A stretch of 64,000 nt of DNA from Acanthosepion lycidas (taxonomy: Eukaryota; Mollusca; Cephalopoda; Sepiida; Sepiidae): positions 186,001 to 250,000 of the forward strand of contig CAWVQA010000085.1 in NCBI GenBank assembly GCA_963932145.1, in the 5' to 3' direction. The notes beneath the pieces were generated by a model, which saw only the letters and a program-made list of their open reading frames with translations, was not told the origin of the DNA and made no database searches. Position 1 is the stretch's first letter. Each line of letters opens with the position of its first letter. The position numbers were made by a program, and so were the translations under genes. Below are positions 1 to 13,566 of the stretch, piece by piece.

Positions 1-117
1 AAAATTGGTGATCACTGTACATTTCTCTTCTGTTTCCTATTTATATTCCTATTTTACCTCCTCAATTTAGCATTATGGACAGGGAAAGACCTAATCTAAG
101 TTCTGCACAAAAATATT
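1..117 (+). repeat. Partial satellite monomer at left window edge
   Basis: The window opens at monomer position 85 (AAAATTGGTGATCAC) and runs through position 201. The ATTGGTG variant is also found in the monomers at 721, 922, 1926 and 2729, so the local subfamily extends beyond the left edge. Confidence 0.97.
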
Positions 118-1323
118 TTGCCTTCAAATTCATACCGTGATCGTAGCATGCATGGACTCGACTCATATGACTGGGATTTCCATGAAAAACATTGTGGGCC
201 GAAAATGGGTGATCACTGTACATTTCTCTTCTGTTTCCTATTTATATTTCTATTTTACCTCCTCAATTTAGCATTATGGACAGGGAAAGACCTAATCTAA
301 AATCTGCACAAAAATATTTTGCCTTCAAATTCATACCGTGATCGTAGCATGCATGGACTCGACTCATATGACAGGGATTTCCATGAAAAAGATTGTGGGC
401 GGAAAATGGGTGATCACTGTACATTTCTCTTCTGTTTCCTATTTATATTTATATTTTACCTCTTCAATTTAGCATTATGCACAGGGAAAGACCTAATCTA
501 AAATCTGCACAAAAAAATTTTGCTTTCAAATTCATACCGTGATCGTAGCATGCATGGACTTGACTCATATGACTGGGATTTCCATGAAATAGATTGTGGG
601 CAGAAAATGGGTGATCACTCTACATTTCTCTTCTGTTTCCTATTTATATTTATATTTTACCTCCTCAATTTAGCTTTATGGACAGGGAAAGACCTAATCT
701 AAAATCTGCACAAAAATATTTTGCCTTCAAATTCCTACCGTGATCGTAGCATGCATGGACTCGACTCATATGACTGGGATTTCCATGAAAAAGATTGTGG
801 GGCGAAAATTGGTGATCACTGTACATTTCTCTTCTGTTTCCTATTTATATTTCTATTTTACCTCCTCAATTTAGCCTTATGGACAGGGAAAGACCTAATC
901 TAAGTTCTACACAAAAATATTGTGCCTTCAAATTCATACAGTGATCGAAGCATGTATGGACTCGACTCATATGACTGGGATTTCCATGAAAAAGATTGTG
1001 CGCCGAAAATTGGTGATCACTGTACATTTCTCTTCTGTTTCCTATTTATATTCCTATTTTACCTCTTCAATTTAGCATTATGGACAGGGAAAGACCTAAT
1101 CTAAGATCTGCACAAAAATATTTTGCCTTCAAATTCATACCGTGATCGTAGCATGCATGGACTCGACTCATATGACTGGGAATTCCATGAAAAAGATTGT
1201 GGGCCGAAAATGGGTGATCACTGTACATTTCTCTTCTGTTTCCTACTTATATTCCTATTTTACCTCTTCAATTTAGCATTATGGACAGGGAAAGACCTAA
1301 TCTAAGTTCTGCACAAAAATATT

Positions 1324-2911
1324 TTGCCTTCAAATTCATACCGTGATCGTAGCATGCATGGACTCGACTCATATGACTGGGATTTCCATGAAAAAGTTTG
1401 TGGGTTTAAATTTGGTGATCACTGTACATTTCTCTTCTGTTTCCTATTCATATTTATATTTTACCTCTTCAATTTAGCATTATGGACAGGGAAAGACCCA
1501 ATCTAAAATCTGCACAAAAATTTTTGCCTTCAAATTCATACCGTGATCGTAGTATGCATGGACTCGACTCATATGACTGGGATTTCCATGAAAAAGATTG
1601 TGGGCCAAAAATGGGTGATCACTGTACATTTCTCTTCTGTTTCCTATTTATATTTCTATTTTACCTCCTCAATTTAGCATTATGGACCGGGAAAGACCTA
1701 ATATAAGATCTGCACAAAAATATTTTGCCTTCAATTTCATACCGTGATCGTAGCATGCATGGACTCGACTCATATGACTGGGATTTCCATGAAAAACATT
1801 GTAGGCCGAAAATGGGTGATCTCTGTACATTTCTCTTCTGTTTCCTATTTATATTTATATTTTCCCTTCTGAATTTAGCATTATGGCCAGGGAAAGACCT
1901 AATCTAAGCTCTGCACAAAAATATTTTGCCTTCAAATTCATACCGTGATCGTAACATGCATGGACTCGACTCATATGACTGGGATTTCCATGAAAAAGAT
2001 TGTGGGGCGAAAATTGGTGATCATTGTACATTTCTCTTCTGTTTCCTATTTATATTTCTATTTTACCTCCTCAATTTAGCCTTATGGACAGGGAAAGACC
2101 TAATCTAAAATCTGCACAAAAATATTTTGCCTTCAAATTCATACCGTGATCGTAGCATGCATGGACTCGACTCATATGACAGGGATTTCCATGAAAAAGA
2201 TTGTGGGCGGAAAATGGGTGATCACTGTACATTTCTCTTCTGTTTCCTATTTATATTTATATTTTACCTCCTCAATTTAGCTTTATGGACAGGGAAAGAC
2301 CTAATCTAAAATCTGCACAAAAATATTTTGCCTTCAAATTCCTACCGTGATCGTAGCATGCATGGACTCGACTCATATGACTGGGATTTCCATGAAAAAG
2401 TTTGTCGGTTTAAATTTGGTGATCACTGTACATTTCTCTTCTGTTTCCTATTTATATTTATATTTTACCTCTTCAATTTAGCATTATGGACAGGGAAAGA
2501 CCCAATCTAAAATCTGCACAAAAATATTTTGCCTTCAAATTCATACCGTGATCGTAGTATGCATGGACTCGACTCATATGACTGGGATTTCCATGAAAAA
2601 GATTGTGGGCCAAAAATGGATGATCACTGTACATTTCTCTTCTGTTTCCTATTTATATTTATATTTTCCCCCTGAATTTAGCATTATGGCCAGGGAAAGA
2701 CCTAATCTAAGCTCTGCACAAAAATATTTTGCCTTCAAATTCATACCGTGATCGTAACATGCATGGACTCGACTCATATGACTGGGATTTCCATGAAAAA
2801 GATTGTGGGGCGAAAATTGGTGATCATTGTACATTTCTCTTCTGTTTCCTATTTATATTTCTATTTTACCTCCTCAATTTAGCCTTATGGACAGGGAAAG
2901 ACCTAATCTAA
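1324..2911 (+). repeat. Local tandem duplication with fused monomer
   Basis: The monomers at 1324, 1525 and 1926 reappear at 2328, 2529 and 2729. The 1324/2328 pair share GTTTAAATTTGGTG and GACCCAATC. The 1926/2729 pair share GTAACATGC and GCGAAAATTGGTGATCATT. The spacing is 1,004 bp for the first pair but 803 bp for the last, so one unit is missing from the second copy. The unit at 2529 explains this: its front half (GTAGTATGC, CCAAAAATGG) matches 1525 and its end (CCCCCTGAATTTAGC, GGCCAGGG, CTAAGCTCTG) matches 1725. The front of one monomer is therefore joined to the end of the next, as expected from unequal exchange or deletion. Confidence 0.8.
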
Positions 2912-4333
2912 GATCTGCACAAAAATATTTTGCCTTCAAATTCATACCGTGATCGTAGCATGCATGGACTCGACTCATATGACTGGGATTTCCATTAAAA
3001 AGATTGTGGGCAGAAAATGGGTGATCACTGTACATTTCTCTTCTGTTTCCTATTTATATTTCTATTTTACCTCCTCAATTTAGCATTATTGACTGGGAAA
3101 GACCTAATCTAAGTTCTGCACAAAAATATTTTGCCTTCAAATTCATACCGTGATCGTAGCATGCATGGACTCGACTCATATGACTGGGATTTCCATGAAA
3201 AAGATTGTGGGCCGAAAATGGGTGATCACTGTACATTTCTCTTCTGTTTCCTATTTATATTTCTATTTTACCTCCTCAATTTAGCATTATGGACAGGGAA
3301 AGACCTAATCTAAAATCTGCACAAAAATATTTTGCCTTCAAATTCATACTGTGATCGTAGCATGCATGGACTCGACTCATATGCCAGGGATTTCCATGAA
3401 AAAGATTGTGGGCGGAAAATGGGTGATCACTGTACATTTCTCTTCTGTTTCCTATTTATATTTCTATTTTACCTCCTCAAGATAGCATTATGGCCAGGGA
3501 AAGACCTAATCTAAGCTCTGCACAAAAATATTTTGCCTTCAAATTCATACCGTGATCGTAGCATGCATGGACTCGACTACTAAGACTGGGATTTCCATGA
3601 AAAAATTGTGGGCCGAAAATGGGTGGTCACTGTACATTTCTCTTCTGTTTCCTGTTTATATTTCGATTTTACATCCTCAATTTAGCCTTATGGACAGGGA
3701 AAGACATAATCTAATATCTGCACAAAAATATTTTGCCTTCAAATTCATACCGTGATCGTAGCATGCATGGACTCGACTCATATGACTGGGATTTCCATGA
3801 AAAAGATTGTGGGCCGAAAATGGGTGATCACTGTACATTTCTCTTCTGTTTCCTATTTATATTTCTATTTTACCTCCTCAATTTAGCCTTATGGATAGGG
3901 AAAGACCTAATCTAAGGTCTGCACAAAAATATTTTGCCTTCAAATTCATACCGTGATCGTAGCATGCATGGACTCGACTCATATGACTGGGATTTCCATG
4001 AAAAAGATTGTGGGCCGAAAATGGGTGATCACTGCAGATTTCTCTTCTGTTTCCTATTCATATTTATATTTTACCTCCTCAATTTAGCATTATGGACAGT
4101 GAATGCCCTAATCTAAAATCTGCACAAAAATATTTTGCCTTCAAATTCATACCGTGATCGTAGCATGCATGGACTCGACTCATATGTCAGGGATTTCCAT
4201 AAAAAGATTGTGGGCGGAAAATGGGTGATCACTGTACATTTCTCTTCTGTTTCCTATTTATATTTCTATTTTACTTCCTGAATTATCATTATGGACAGGT
4301 TAAGACCGAATCTAAGATCTGCAAAAAAATATT

Positions 4334-5941
4334 TAGCCTTCAAATTCATACCAGGATCGTAGCATGCATGGACTCGACTCATATGACTGGGATTTCCATG
4401 AAAATGATTGTGGGCACAAAATGGGTGATCACTGTACATTTCTGTTCTGTTTCCCATTACTATTTCTATTTTACTTTCTCAATTTAGCATTATGGACAGG
4501 GAAAGACCTAATCTAAGATCTGCACAAAAATATTTTGCCTTCAAATTCATACCGTGATCGTAGCATGCATGGACTAGACTCATATGCCTGGGATTTCCAT
4601 GAAAAAGATTGTGGGGCGAAAATCGGTGATCACTGTACATTTCTCTTCAGTTTCCTATTTATATTTATATTTTACCTCCTCAATTTAGCATTATGGACAG
4701 GGAAAGACCTAATCTAAGATCTGTACAAAAATATTTTGCCTTCAAATTCATACCGTTATCGTAGCATGCATGGACTCGACTCATATGACTGGGATTTCCA
4801 TGAAAAAGATTGTGGGCCGAAAATGGGTGATCACTGTACATTTCTCTTCTGTTTCCTATTTATATTTCTATTGTACCTCCTCAATTCAGCATTATGGTCA
4901 GGGAAAGACCTAATCTAAAATCTGCACAAAAATATTTTGACTTCAAATTCATACCGTGCTCGTAGCATGCATGGATTCGAGTCATATGACTGGGATTTCC
5001 ATGAAAAAGATTGTGTGCTGAAAATGGGTGATCACTGTACATTTCTCTTCTGTTTACTATTTATATTTCTATTTTACCTCCTCAATTTAGCATTATGGCC
5101 AGGGAAAGACATAATCTAAGCTCTGCACAAAAATATTTTGCCTTCAAATTCATACCGTGTTTGTAGCATGCATGGACTCTACTCATATGATTGGGATTTC
5201 CATGAAAAAGATTGTGGGCACAAAATGGGTGATCACTGTACATTTCTCTTCTGTTTCCCATTACTATTTCTATTTTACTTCCTCAATTTAGCATTATGGA
5301 CAGGGAAAGACCTAATCTAAGGTCTGCAAAAAAATATTTTGCCTTCAAATTCATACCGTGATTGTAGCATGCATGGACTCGACTCATATGACTGGGGTTT
5401 CCATGAAAAAGATTGTGGGCACAAAATGGGTGATCACTGTACATTTCTCTTCTCTTTCCCATTAATATTTTTATTTTACTTCCTCAATTTAGCATTATGG
5501 ACAGGGAATGACCTAATATAATATCAGCAAAAAAATTTTTTGCCTTCAAATTCATACCGTGATCGTAGCATGCATGGACTCGACTCATATGACTGGGATT
5601 TCCATGAAAATGATTGTGGGCACAAAATGGGTGATCACTGTACATTTCTCTTTTGTTTCCCATTACTATTTCTATTTTACTTCCTCAATTTAGCATAATG
5701 GACAGGGAAAGACCTAATCTAAGACCTGCAAAAAAATATTTTGCCTTCAAATTCATCCCGTGATCGTAGCATGCATGGAATCGACTCATATAACTGGGAT
5801 TTCCATGAAAAAGATTGTGGGCACAAAATGAATGATCTCTGTACATTTCTCTTCTGTTTCCAATTAATATTTCTATTTTACTTCCTGAATTTAGCATTAT
5901 GGACAGGGAAAGACCTAATCTAAGATCTGCAAAAAAATATT
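4334..5941 (+). repeat. GGGCACAAAATGG monomer subfamily
   Basis: Units at 4334, 5138, 5339, 5540 and 5741 share GGGCACAAAATG, the TTCCCATTA/TTCCAATTA change in the pyrimidine-rich part and ACTTCC or ACTTTC for ACCTCC. Several of the adjoining junctions read GCAAAAAAAT rather than GCACAAAAAT. The combination is confined to this part of the window. Ordinary units (4535, 4736, 4937) interrupt the group. The 5741 unit has AATGATCTCTG, destroying the central palindrome. Confidence 0.8.
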
Positions 5942-6946
5942 TAGCCTTCAAATTCATACCGTGATCGTAGCATGCATGGACTCGACTCATATGACTGGGA
6001 TTTCCATGAAGAAGATTGTTGGCAGAAAATGGGTGATCACTGTACATTTCTCTTCTGTTTCCGATTTATATTTATATTTTACTTCCTTCATTTAGCATTA
6101 TGGACAGGGAAAGACCTAATCTAAGCTCTGCAAAAAAATATATTTCCTTCAAATTCATACCGCGTTCGTAGCATGCATGGACTCGACTCATACGACTGGG
6201 ATTCCCATGAAAAAGATTGTGGGCAGAAAATGGGTGATCACTGTACATTTCTCTTCTGTTTCCTATTTATATTTCTATTTTACTTCCTCAATTTAGCATT
6301 ATGGACAGGGAAAGACCTAATCTAAAATCTGCACAAAAATATTTTGCTTTCAAATTCATACCGTGATCGTAGCATGCATGGACTCGACTCATATGACTGG
6401 GATTTCCATGAAACAGATTGTGGGACGAAAATGGGTGATCACTGTACATTTCTCTTCTGTTTCCTATTTATATTTATATTTTACCTCCTCAATTTAGCAT
6501 TATGGACAGGGAAAGACCTAATCTAAAATCTGCACAAAAATATTTTGCCTTCAAATTCATACCGTGATCGTAGCATGCAGGGACTCGGCTCAGTTGACTG
6601 GGATTTCCATGAAAAAGATTGTCGGCCGAAAATGGGTGATCACTGTACATTTCTCTTCTGTTTCCTATTTATATTTATATTTTACCTCCTCAATTTAGCA
6701 TTATGCACAGGGAAAGACCTAATCTAAAATCTGCACAAAAATATTTTGCTTTCAAATTCATACCGTGATCGTAGCATGCATGGACTTGACTCATATGACT
6801 GGGATTTCCATGAAATATATTGTGGGCAGAAAATGGGTGATCACTCTACATTTCTCTTCTGTTTCCTATTTATATTTATATTTTACCTCCTCAATTTAGC
6901 ATTATGGACAGGGAAAGACCTAATCTAAAATCTGCACAAAAATATT

Positions 6947-7141
6947 TTGCCTTCAAATTAATACCGTGATCATAGCATCCATGGACTCGACTCATATGAC
7001 TGGGATTTCCATGAAAAGGATTGTGGGCCGAAAATGGGTGATCACTGTACATTTCTCTTCTGATTCCTATTTATATTTTACCTACTCAATTTAGTATTAT
7101 GGACAGGGAAAGACCTAATCTAAAATCTGCACAAAAATATT
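6947..7141 (+). repeat. 195-bp monomer with hexamer deletion
   Basis: This unit reads CCTATTTATATTTTACC where neighbours read CCTATTTATATTTATATTTTACC-like sequence (given here in part), a loss of exactly one six-base step in the TTTATA-rich part. The loss keeps the reading frame. Neighbouring units at 6344 and 7142 resemble each other (TTTGCTTTCAAATTC, GAAACAGAT) at an offset of 798 bp, that is four monomers minus these 6 bp. Replication slippage in the short AT-rich repeat is the simplest explanation. Confidence 0.85.
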
Positions 7142-8129
7142 TTGCTTTCAAATTCATACCGTGATCGTAGCATGCATGGACTCGACTCATATGTTTGGGA
7201 TTTCCATGAAACAGATAGTGGGCCGAAAATGGGTGATCACTGTACATTTCTCTTCTGTTTGCTATTTATATTTATATTTTACCTCCTCAATTTAGCATTA
7301 TGCACAGGGAAAGACCTAATCTAAAATCTGCACAAAAATATTTTGCTTTCAAATTCATACCGTGATCATAGCATGCATGGACTTGACTCATATGACTGGG
7401 ATTTCCAGGAAATTGATTGTGGGAAGAAAATGGGTGATCACTGTACATATCTCTTCTGTTTCCTATTTATATTTGTATTTTACCTCCTCAATTTGACATT
7501 GTTGACAGGGAAAGACCTAATCTAAAATCTGCACAAAAATGTTTTTGCCTTCAAATTCATACCGTGAGCGTAGCATGCATGGACTCGACTGTTATGACTG
7601 GGATTTCCATGAAAAAGATTGTGGGCCGAAAATGGGTGATCACTGTACATTTCTCTTCCGTTTCCTATTTATATTTATATTTTACCTCCTCAATTTAGCA
7701 TTATGGACAGGGAAAGACCTAATCTAAAACCAGCACAAAAATATTTTGCTTTCAAATTAATACTGTGATCGTAGCATGCAGGGACTCGACTCATATGACT
7801 GGGATTTCCATGAAAAAGATTATGGGCCGAAAATGGGTGATCACTGTACATTTCTCTTCTGTTTCCTATTTATATTTATATTTTATCTCCTCAATTTAGC
7901 ATTATGGACAGGGAAAGACCTAATCTAAGCTCTGCACAAAAATATTTTGCCTTCAAATTCATACCGTGATCGTAGCATGCAAGGACTTGACTCATATGAC
8001 TGGGATTTCCATGAAAAAGATTGTGGGCCGAAAATGGGTGATCACTGTACATTTCTCTTCTGTTTCCTATTTATATTTCTATTTTACCTCCTCAATTTAG
8101 CATTATGGACAGGGAAAGACCTAATCTAA

Positions 8130-10537
8130 AATCTGCACAAAAATATTTTGCCTTCACATTCATACCGTGATCATAGCATGCATGGACTCGACTCATATGA
8201 CTGGGATTTCCATGAAAAATTATGTGGGTTGAAATTTGGTGATCACTGTACATTTCTCTTCTGTTTCCTATTTATATATCTATTTTACCTCCTCAATTTA
8301 GCATTATGGACAGGGATAGACCTAATCTAAAACCTGCACAAAAACATTTTGCCTTCAAATTGATACCGTGATCGTAGCATGCATGGACTCGACTCATATG
8401 ACTGGGATTTCCATGAAAAAGATTGTGGGCCGAAAATGGGTGATCACTGTACATTTCTCTTCTTTTTCCTATTTATATTTCTATTTTACCTCCTCAATTT
8501 AGCATTATGGACAGGGAAATACCTAATCTAATATCTGCACAAAAATATTTTGCTTTCAAATTCATACCGTGATCGTAGCATGCATGGACTCGACTCAAAT
8601 GACTGGGATTTCCATGAAAAAGATTGTGGGCCGAAAATGGGTGATCACTGTACATGTCTCATCTGTTTCCTATTTATATTTCTATTTTACCTCCTCAATT
8701 TAGAATTATGAACAGGGAAAGACTTAATCTAAAATCTGCACAAAACTATTTTGCTTTCAATTTCATACCATGATCGTAGAATGCATGGACTTGACTCATA
8801 TGACTGGTATTTCCATGAAATTTATTGTGGGCAGAAAATGGGTGATCACTCTACATTTCTCTTCTGTTTCCTATTTATATTTATATTTTAACTCCTCAAT
8901 TTAGCATTATGGACAGGGAAAGACCTGATCTAAAATCTACAAAAAATATTTTGCCTTCAAATTAATACTGTGATCGTAGCATGCATGGAATCGACTCATA
9001 TGACTGGGATTTCCATGAAAAAGTTTGTGGGTTGAAATTTGGTGATCACTGTACATTTCTCTTCTGTTTCCTATTCATATTTCTATTTTACCTCCTCAAT
9101 TTAGTATTATGGACAGGGAAAGACCTAATCTAAAATCTGCACAAAACTATTTTGCTTTCAATTTCATACCGTGATCGTAGAATGCATGGACTCGAATCAT
9201 ATGACTGGGATTTCCATGAAAAAGATTGTGGGCCCAGAATGGGTGATCACTGTACATTTCTCTTCTGTTTCCTATTTATATTTCTATTTTACCTCCTCAA
9301 TTTAGCATTATGGACAGGGAAAGACCTAATCTAAAATCTGCAGAAAAATATTTTCCCTTCAAATTCATACCGTGATCGTAGCATGCATGGACTCGACTTA
9401 TATGACTGGGATTTCCATGAAAAAGATTGTGGGCCGAAAATGGGTGATCACTGTACATTTCTCTTCTGTTTCCTATTTATATTTGTATTTTACCTCCTCA
9501 ATTTAGCATTATGGACAGGGAAAGACCTAATCTAAATCTGCACAAAAATATTTTACCTTCAAATTCATACCGTGATCGTAGCATGCATGGATTCGACTCA
9601 TATGATTGCGATTTCCATGAAAAATATTGTCGTCCGAAAATGGGTGATCACTGTACATTTCTCTTCTGTTTTTTATTTATATTTATATTTTACCTCCTCA
9701 ATTTAGCATTATGGACGGGGAAAGACCTAATCTAAGATCTGCACAAAAATATTTTGCCTTCAATTTCATACCGTGATCGTAGCATGGATGGACTCGACTC
9801 ATATGACTGGGATTTCCATGAAAAAGATTGTGGGCCGAAAATGGGTGATCACTGTACATTTCTCTTTTGTTTCCTATTTATATTTCTATTTCACCTACTC
9901 AATTTAGCATTATGGACAGAGAAAGACCTAATCTAATATATGCACAAAAATATTTTGCCTTCAAATTCATACCGTGATCGTAGCATGCATGGACTCGACT
10001 CATATGACTGGGATTTCCATGAAAAAATTTTGGGCCGAAAATGGGTGATCACTGTACATTTCCCTTCTGTTTCTTATTTATATTTATATTTTACCTCCTC
10101 TATTTAGCATTATGGACGGGGAAAGACCTAATCTAAGATCTGCACAAAAATATTTTGCCTTCAAATTCATACCGTGATCGTAGCATGCATGAATTCGACT
10201 CATATATTGGTATTTCCATGAAAAATATTGTGGGCCGAAAATGGGTGATCACTGTACATTTCTCTTCTGTTTCTTATTTATATTTATATTTTACCTCCTC
10301 TATTTAGCATTATGGACGGGGAAAGACCTAATCTAAGATCTGCACAAAAATATTTTGCCTTCAAATTCATACCGTGATCGTAGCATGCATGGACTCGACT
10401 CATATGACTGGTATTTCCATGAAGAAGATTGTGGGCTGAAAATGGGTGATCACTGTACATTTCTCTTCTGTTTCCTATTTATATTTCTATTTTACCTCCT
10501 CAATTTAGCATTATGGACAGGGAAAGACCTAATCTAA
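8130..10537 (+). repeat. 12-monomer higher-order repeat, copy 1 (2,408 bp)
   Basis: Twelve consecutive monomers that recur at an offset of exactly 2,408 bp (12 x 201 minus 4). Rare private variants recur in order in both copies: CTTCACATTCATAC, TTTATATATC, GGGATAGACC, AACCTGCAC, CTCTTCTTTTTCC, CTCAAATGACTGG, ACATGTCTCATCTG, TAGAATTATGAACAGG, CTACAAAAAATATT and GCATGAATTCGAC. Line-by-line reading found two differences: CATACCGTG here versus CATACTGTG in copy 2, and GGACAGAGAAAG here (near 9920) versus GGACAGGGAAAG. The matching sequence actually starts near 8031, slightly before the unit as drawn. The four 200-bp members are the units starting near 8744, 9535, 9955 and 10155. Confidence 0.95.
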
Positions 10538-12945
10538 AATCTGCACAAAAATATTTTGCCTTCACATTCATACTGTGATCATAGCATGCATGGACTCGAC
10601 TCATATGACTGGGATTTCCATGAAAAATTATGTGGGTTGAAATTTGGTGATCACTGTACATTTCTCTTCTGTTTCCTATTTATATATCTATTTTACCTCC
10701 TCAATTTAGCATTATGGACAGGGATAGACCTAATCTAAAACCTGCACAAAAACATTTTGCCTTCAAATTGATACCGTGATCGTAGCATGCATGGACTCGA
10801 CTCATATGACTGGGATTTCCATGAAAAAGATTGTGGGCCGAAAATGGGTGATCACTGTACATTTCTCTTCTTTTTCCTATTTATATTTCTATTTTACCTC
10901 CTCAATTTAGCATTATGGACAGGGAAATACCTAATCTAATATCTGCACAAAAATATTTTGCTTTCAAATTCATACCGTGATCGTAGCATGCATGGACTCG
11001 ACTCAAATGACTGGGATTTCCATGAAAAAGATTGTGGGCCGAAAATGGGTGATCACTGTACATGTCTCATCTGTTTCCTATTTATATTTCTATTTTACCT
11101 CCTCAATTTAGAATTATGAACAGGGAAAGACTTAATCTAAAATCTGCACAAAACTATTTTGCTTTCAATTTCATACCATGATCGTAGAATGCATGGACTT
11201 GACTCATATGACTGGTATTTCCATGAAATTTATTGTGGGCAGAAAATGGGTGATCACTCTACATTTCTCTTCTGTTTCCTATTTATATTTATATTTTAAC
11301 TCCTCAATTTAGCATTATGGACAGGGAAAGACCTGATCTAAAATCTACAAAAAATATTTTGCCTTCAAATTAATACTGTGATCGTAGCATGCATGGAATC
11401 GACTCATATGACTGGGATTTCCATGAAAAAGTTTGTGGGTTGAAATTTGGTGATCACTGTACATTTCTCTTCTGTTTCCTATTCATATTTCTATTTTACC
11501 TCCTCAATTTAGTATTATGGACAGGGAAAGACCTAATCTAAAATCTGCACAAAACTATTTTGCTTTCAATTTCATACCGTGATCGTAGAATGCATGGACT
11601 CGAATCATATGACTGGGATTTCCATGAAAAAGATTGTGGGCCCAGAATGGGTGATCACTGTACATTTCTCTTCTGTTTCCTATTTATATTTCTATTTTAC
11701 CTCCTCAATTTAGCATTATGGACAGGGAAAGACCTAATCTAAAATCTGCAGAAAAATATTTTCCCTTCAAATTCATACCGTGATCGTAGCATGCATGGAC
11801 TCGACTTATATGACTGGGATTTCCATGAAAAAGATTGTGGGCCGAAAATGGGTGATCACTGTACATTTCTCTTCTGTTTCCTATTTATATTTGTATTTTA
11901 CCTCCTCAATTTAGCATTATGGACAGGGAAAGACCTAATCTAAATCTGCACAAAAATATTTTACCTTCAAATTCATACCGTGATCGTAGCATGCATGGAT
12001 TCGACTCATATGATTGCGATTTCCATGAAAAATATTGTCGTCCGAAAATGGGTGATCACTGTACATTTCTCTTCTGTTTTTTATTTATATTTATATTTTA
12101 CCTCCTCAATTTAGCATTATGGACGGGGAAAGACCTAATCTAAGATCTGCACAAAAATATTTTGCCTTCAATTTCATACCGTGATCGTAGCATGGATGGA
12201 CTCGACTCATATGACTGGGATTTCCATGAAAAAGATTGTGGGCCGAAAATGGGTGATCACTGTACATTTCTCTTTTGTTTCCTATTTATATTTCTATTTC
12301 ACCTACTCAATTTAGCATTATGGACAGGGAAAGACCTAATCTAATATATGCACAAAAATATTTTGCCTTCAAATTCATACCGTGATCGTAGCATGCATGG
12401 ACTCGACTCATATGACTGGGATTTCCATGAAAAAATTTTGGGCCGAAAATGGGTGATCACTGTACATTTCCCTTCTGTTTCTTATTTATATTTATATTTT
12501 ACCTCCTCTATTTAGCATTATGGACGGGGAAAGACCTAATCTAAGATCTGCACAAAAATATTTTGCCTTCAAATTCATACCGTGATCGTAGCATGCATGA
12601 ATTCGACTCATATATTGGTATTTCCATGAAAAATATTGTGGGCCGAAAATGGGTGATCACTGTACATTTCTCTTCTGTTTCTTATTTATATTTATATTTT
12701 ACCTCCTCTATTTAGCATTATGGACGGGGAAAGACCTAATCTAAGATCTGCACAAAAATATTTTGCCTTCAAATTCATACCGTGATCGTAGCATGCATGG
12801 ACTCGACTCATATGACTGGTATTTCCATGAAGAAGATTGTGGGCTGAAAATGGGTGATCACTGTACATTTCTCTTCTGTTTCCTATTTATATTTCTATTT
12901 TACCTCCTCAATTTAGCATTATGGCACGGGAAATACCTAATCTAA
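10538..12945 (+). repeat. 12-monomer higher-order repeat, copy 2 (2,408 bp)
   Basis: Direct tandem copy of the preceding 2,408 bp. The match holds through about 12922 and then breaks abruptly inside the last monomer, where GGACAGGGAAAGACC becomes GGCACGGGAAATACC and a different HOR begins. Near identity (two differences seen in about 2.4 kb), set against obvious divergence among the twelve constituent monomers, means this duplication is much younger than the monomer types. A recent unequal exchange or replication-based duplication is inferred; an assembly duplication is the alternative. Confidence 0.93.
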
Positions 12946-13566
12946 GCTCTGCACAAAAATATTGTGCTTTCAAATTCATACCGTGATCGTAGCATGCATG
13001 GACTCGACTCATATGACTGGGATTTCCATGGAAAATATTGTGGTCCGAAAATGGGTGATCACTGTACATTTCTCTTCTGTTTCTTATTTATATTTATATT
13101 TTACCTCCTCAATTTAGCATTATGGACAGGTAAAGACCTAATCTAAAATCTGCACAAAAATATTTTGCCTTCATATTCATACCGTGATTGTAGCATGCAT
13201 GGACTCGACTCATATGACTGGGATTTCCATGAAAAAGATTGTGGGCCGAAAATGGGTGATCACTGTACATTTCTCTTCTGTTTCCGATTTATATTTCTAT
13301 TTTACCTCCTCAATTTAGCATTATGGACAGGTAAAGATCTAATCTAATATCTGCACAAAAATATTTTGCCTTCAAATTCATACCGTGATCGTAGCATGCA
13401 TGGACTCGACTCATATGACTGGGATTTCCAAGAAAATGATTGTGGGCCGAAAATGGGTGATCACTGTACATTTCTCTTCTGTTTCCTAGTTATATTTCTA
13501 CTTTACTTCCTCAATTTAGCATTATGGACAGGGAAATACCTTATCTAATATCTGCAAAAAAATATT

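Larger units (their letters stand above)
118..8030 (+). repeat. Divergent satellite domain 1
   Basis: About 39 monomers. Nearly every one carries several private substitutions, in contrast to the right-hand half of the window where neighbours are often almost identical. Length variants are scattered: 200-bp units at 1525, 2529 and 3533, a net 2-bp loss across the three units at 4117-4716, a 195-bp unit at 6947 and a 202-bp unit at 7525. Local duplications exist (about 1324-2911 and about 6344-7342) but no long regular HOR is visible by eye. Inference: this is either an older, less recently homogenised stretch or one nearer the array edge. Confidence 0.85.

Noticed and set aside
5685-6047. 120-codon minus-strand open frame
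   Set aside because: It spans parts of two monomers and exists only because local substitutions in the GGGCACAAAATGG subfamily remove stops. It is not conserved in other units.
8130-12945. Calling the 12-mer duplication purely an assembly artefact
   Set aside because: The copies are not identical (two differences seen), and the same 2,408-bp spacing recurs between different units at 13.4-16.8 kb. The artefact explanation remains possible and is listed as a test.
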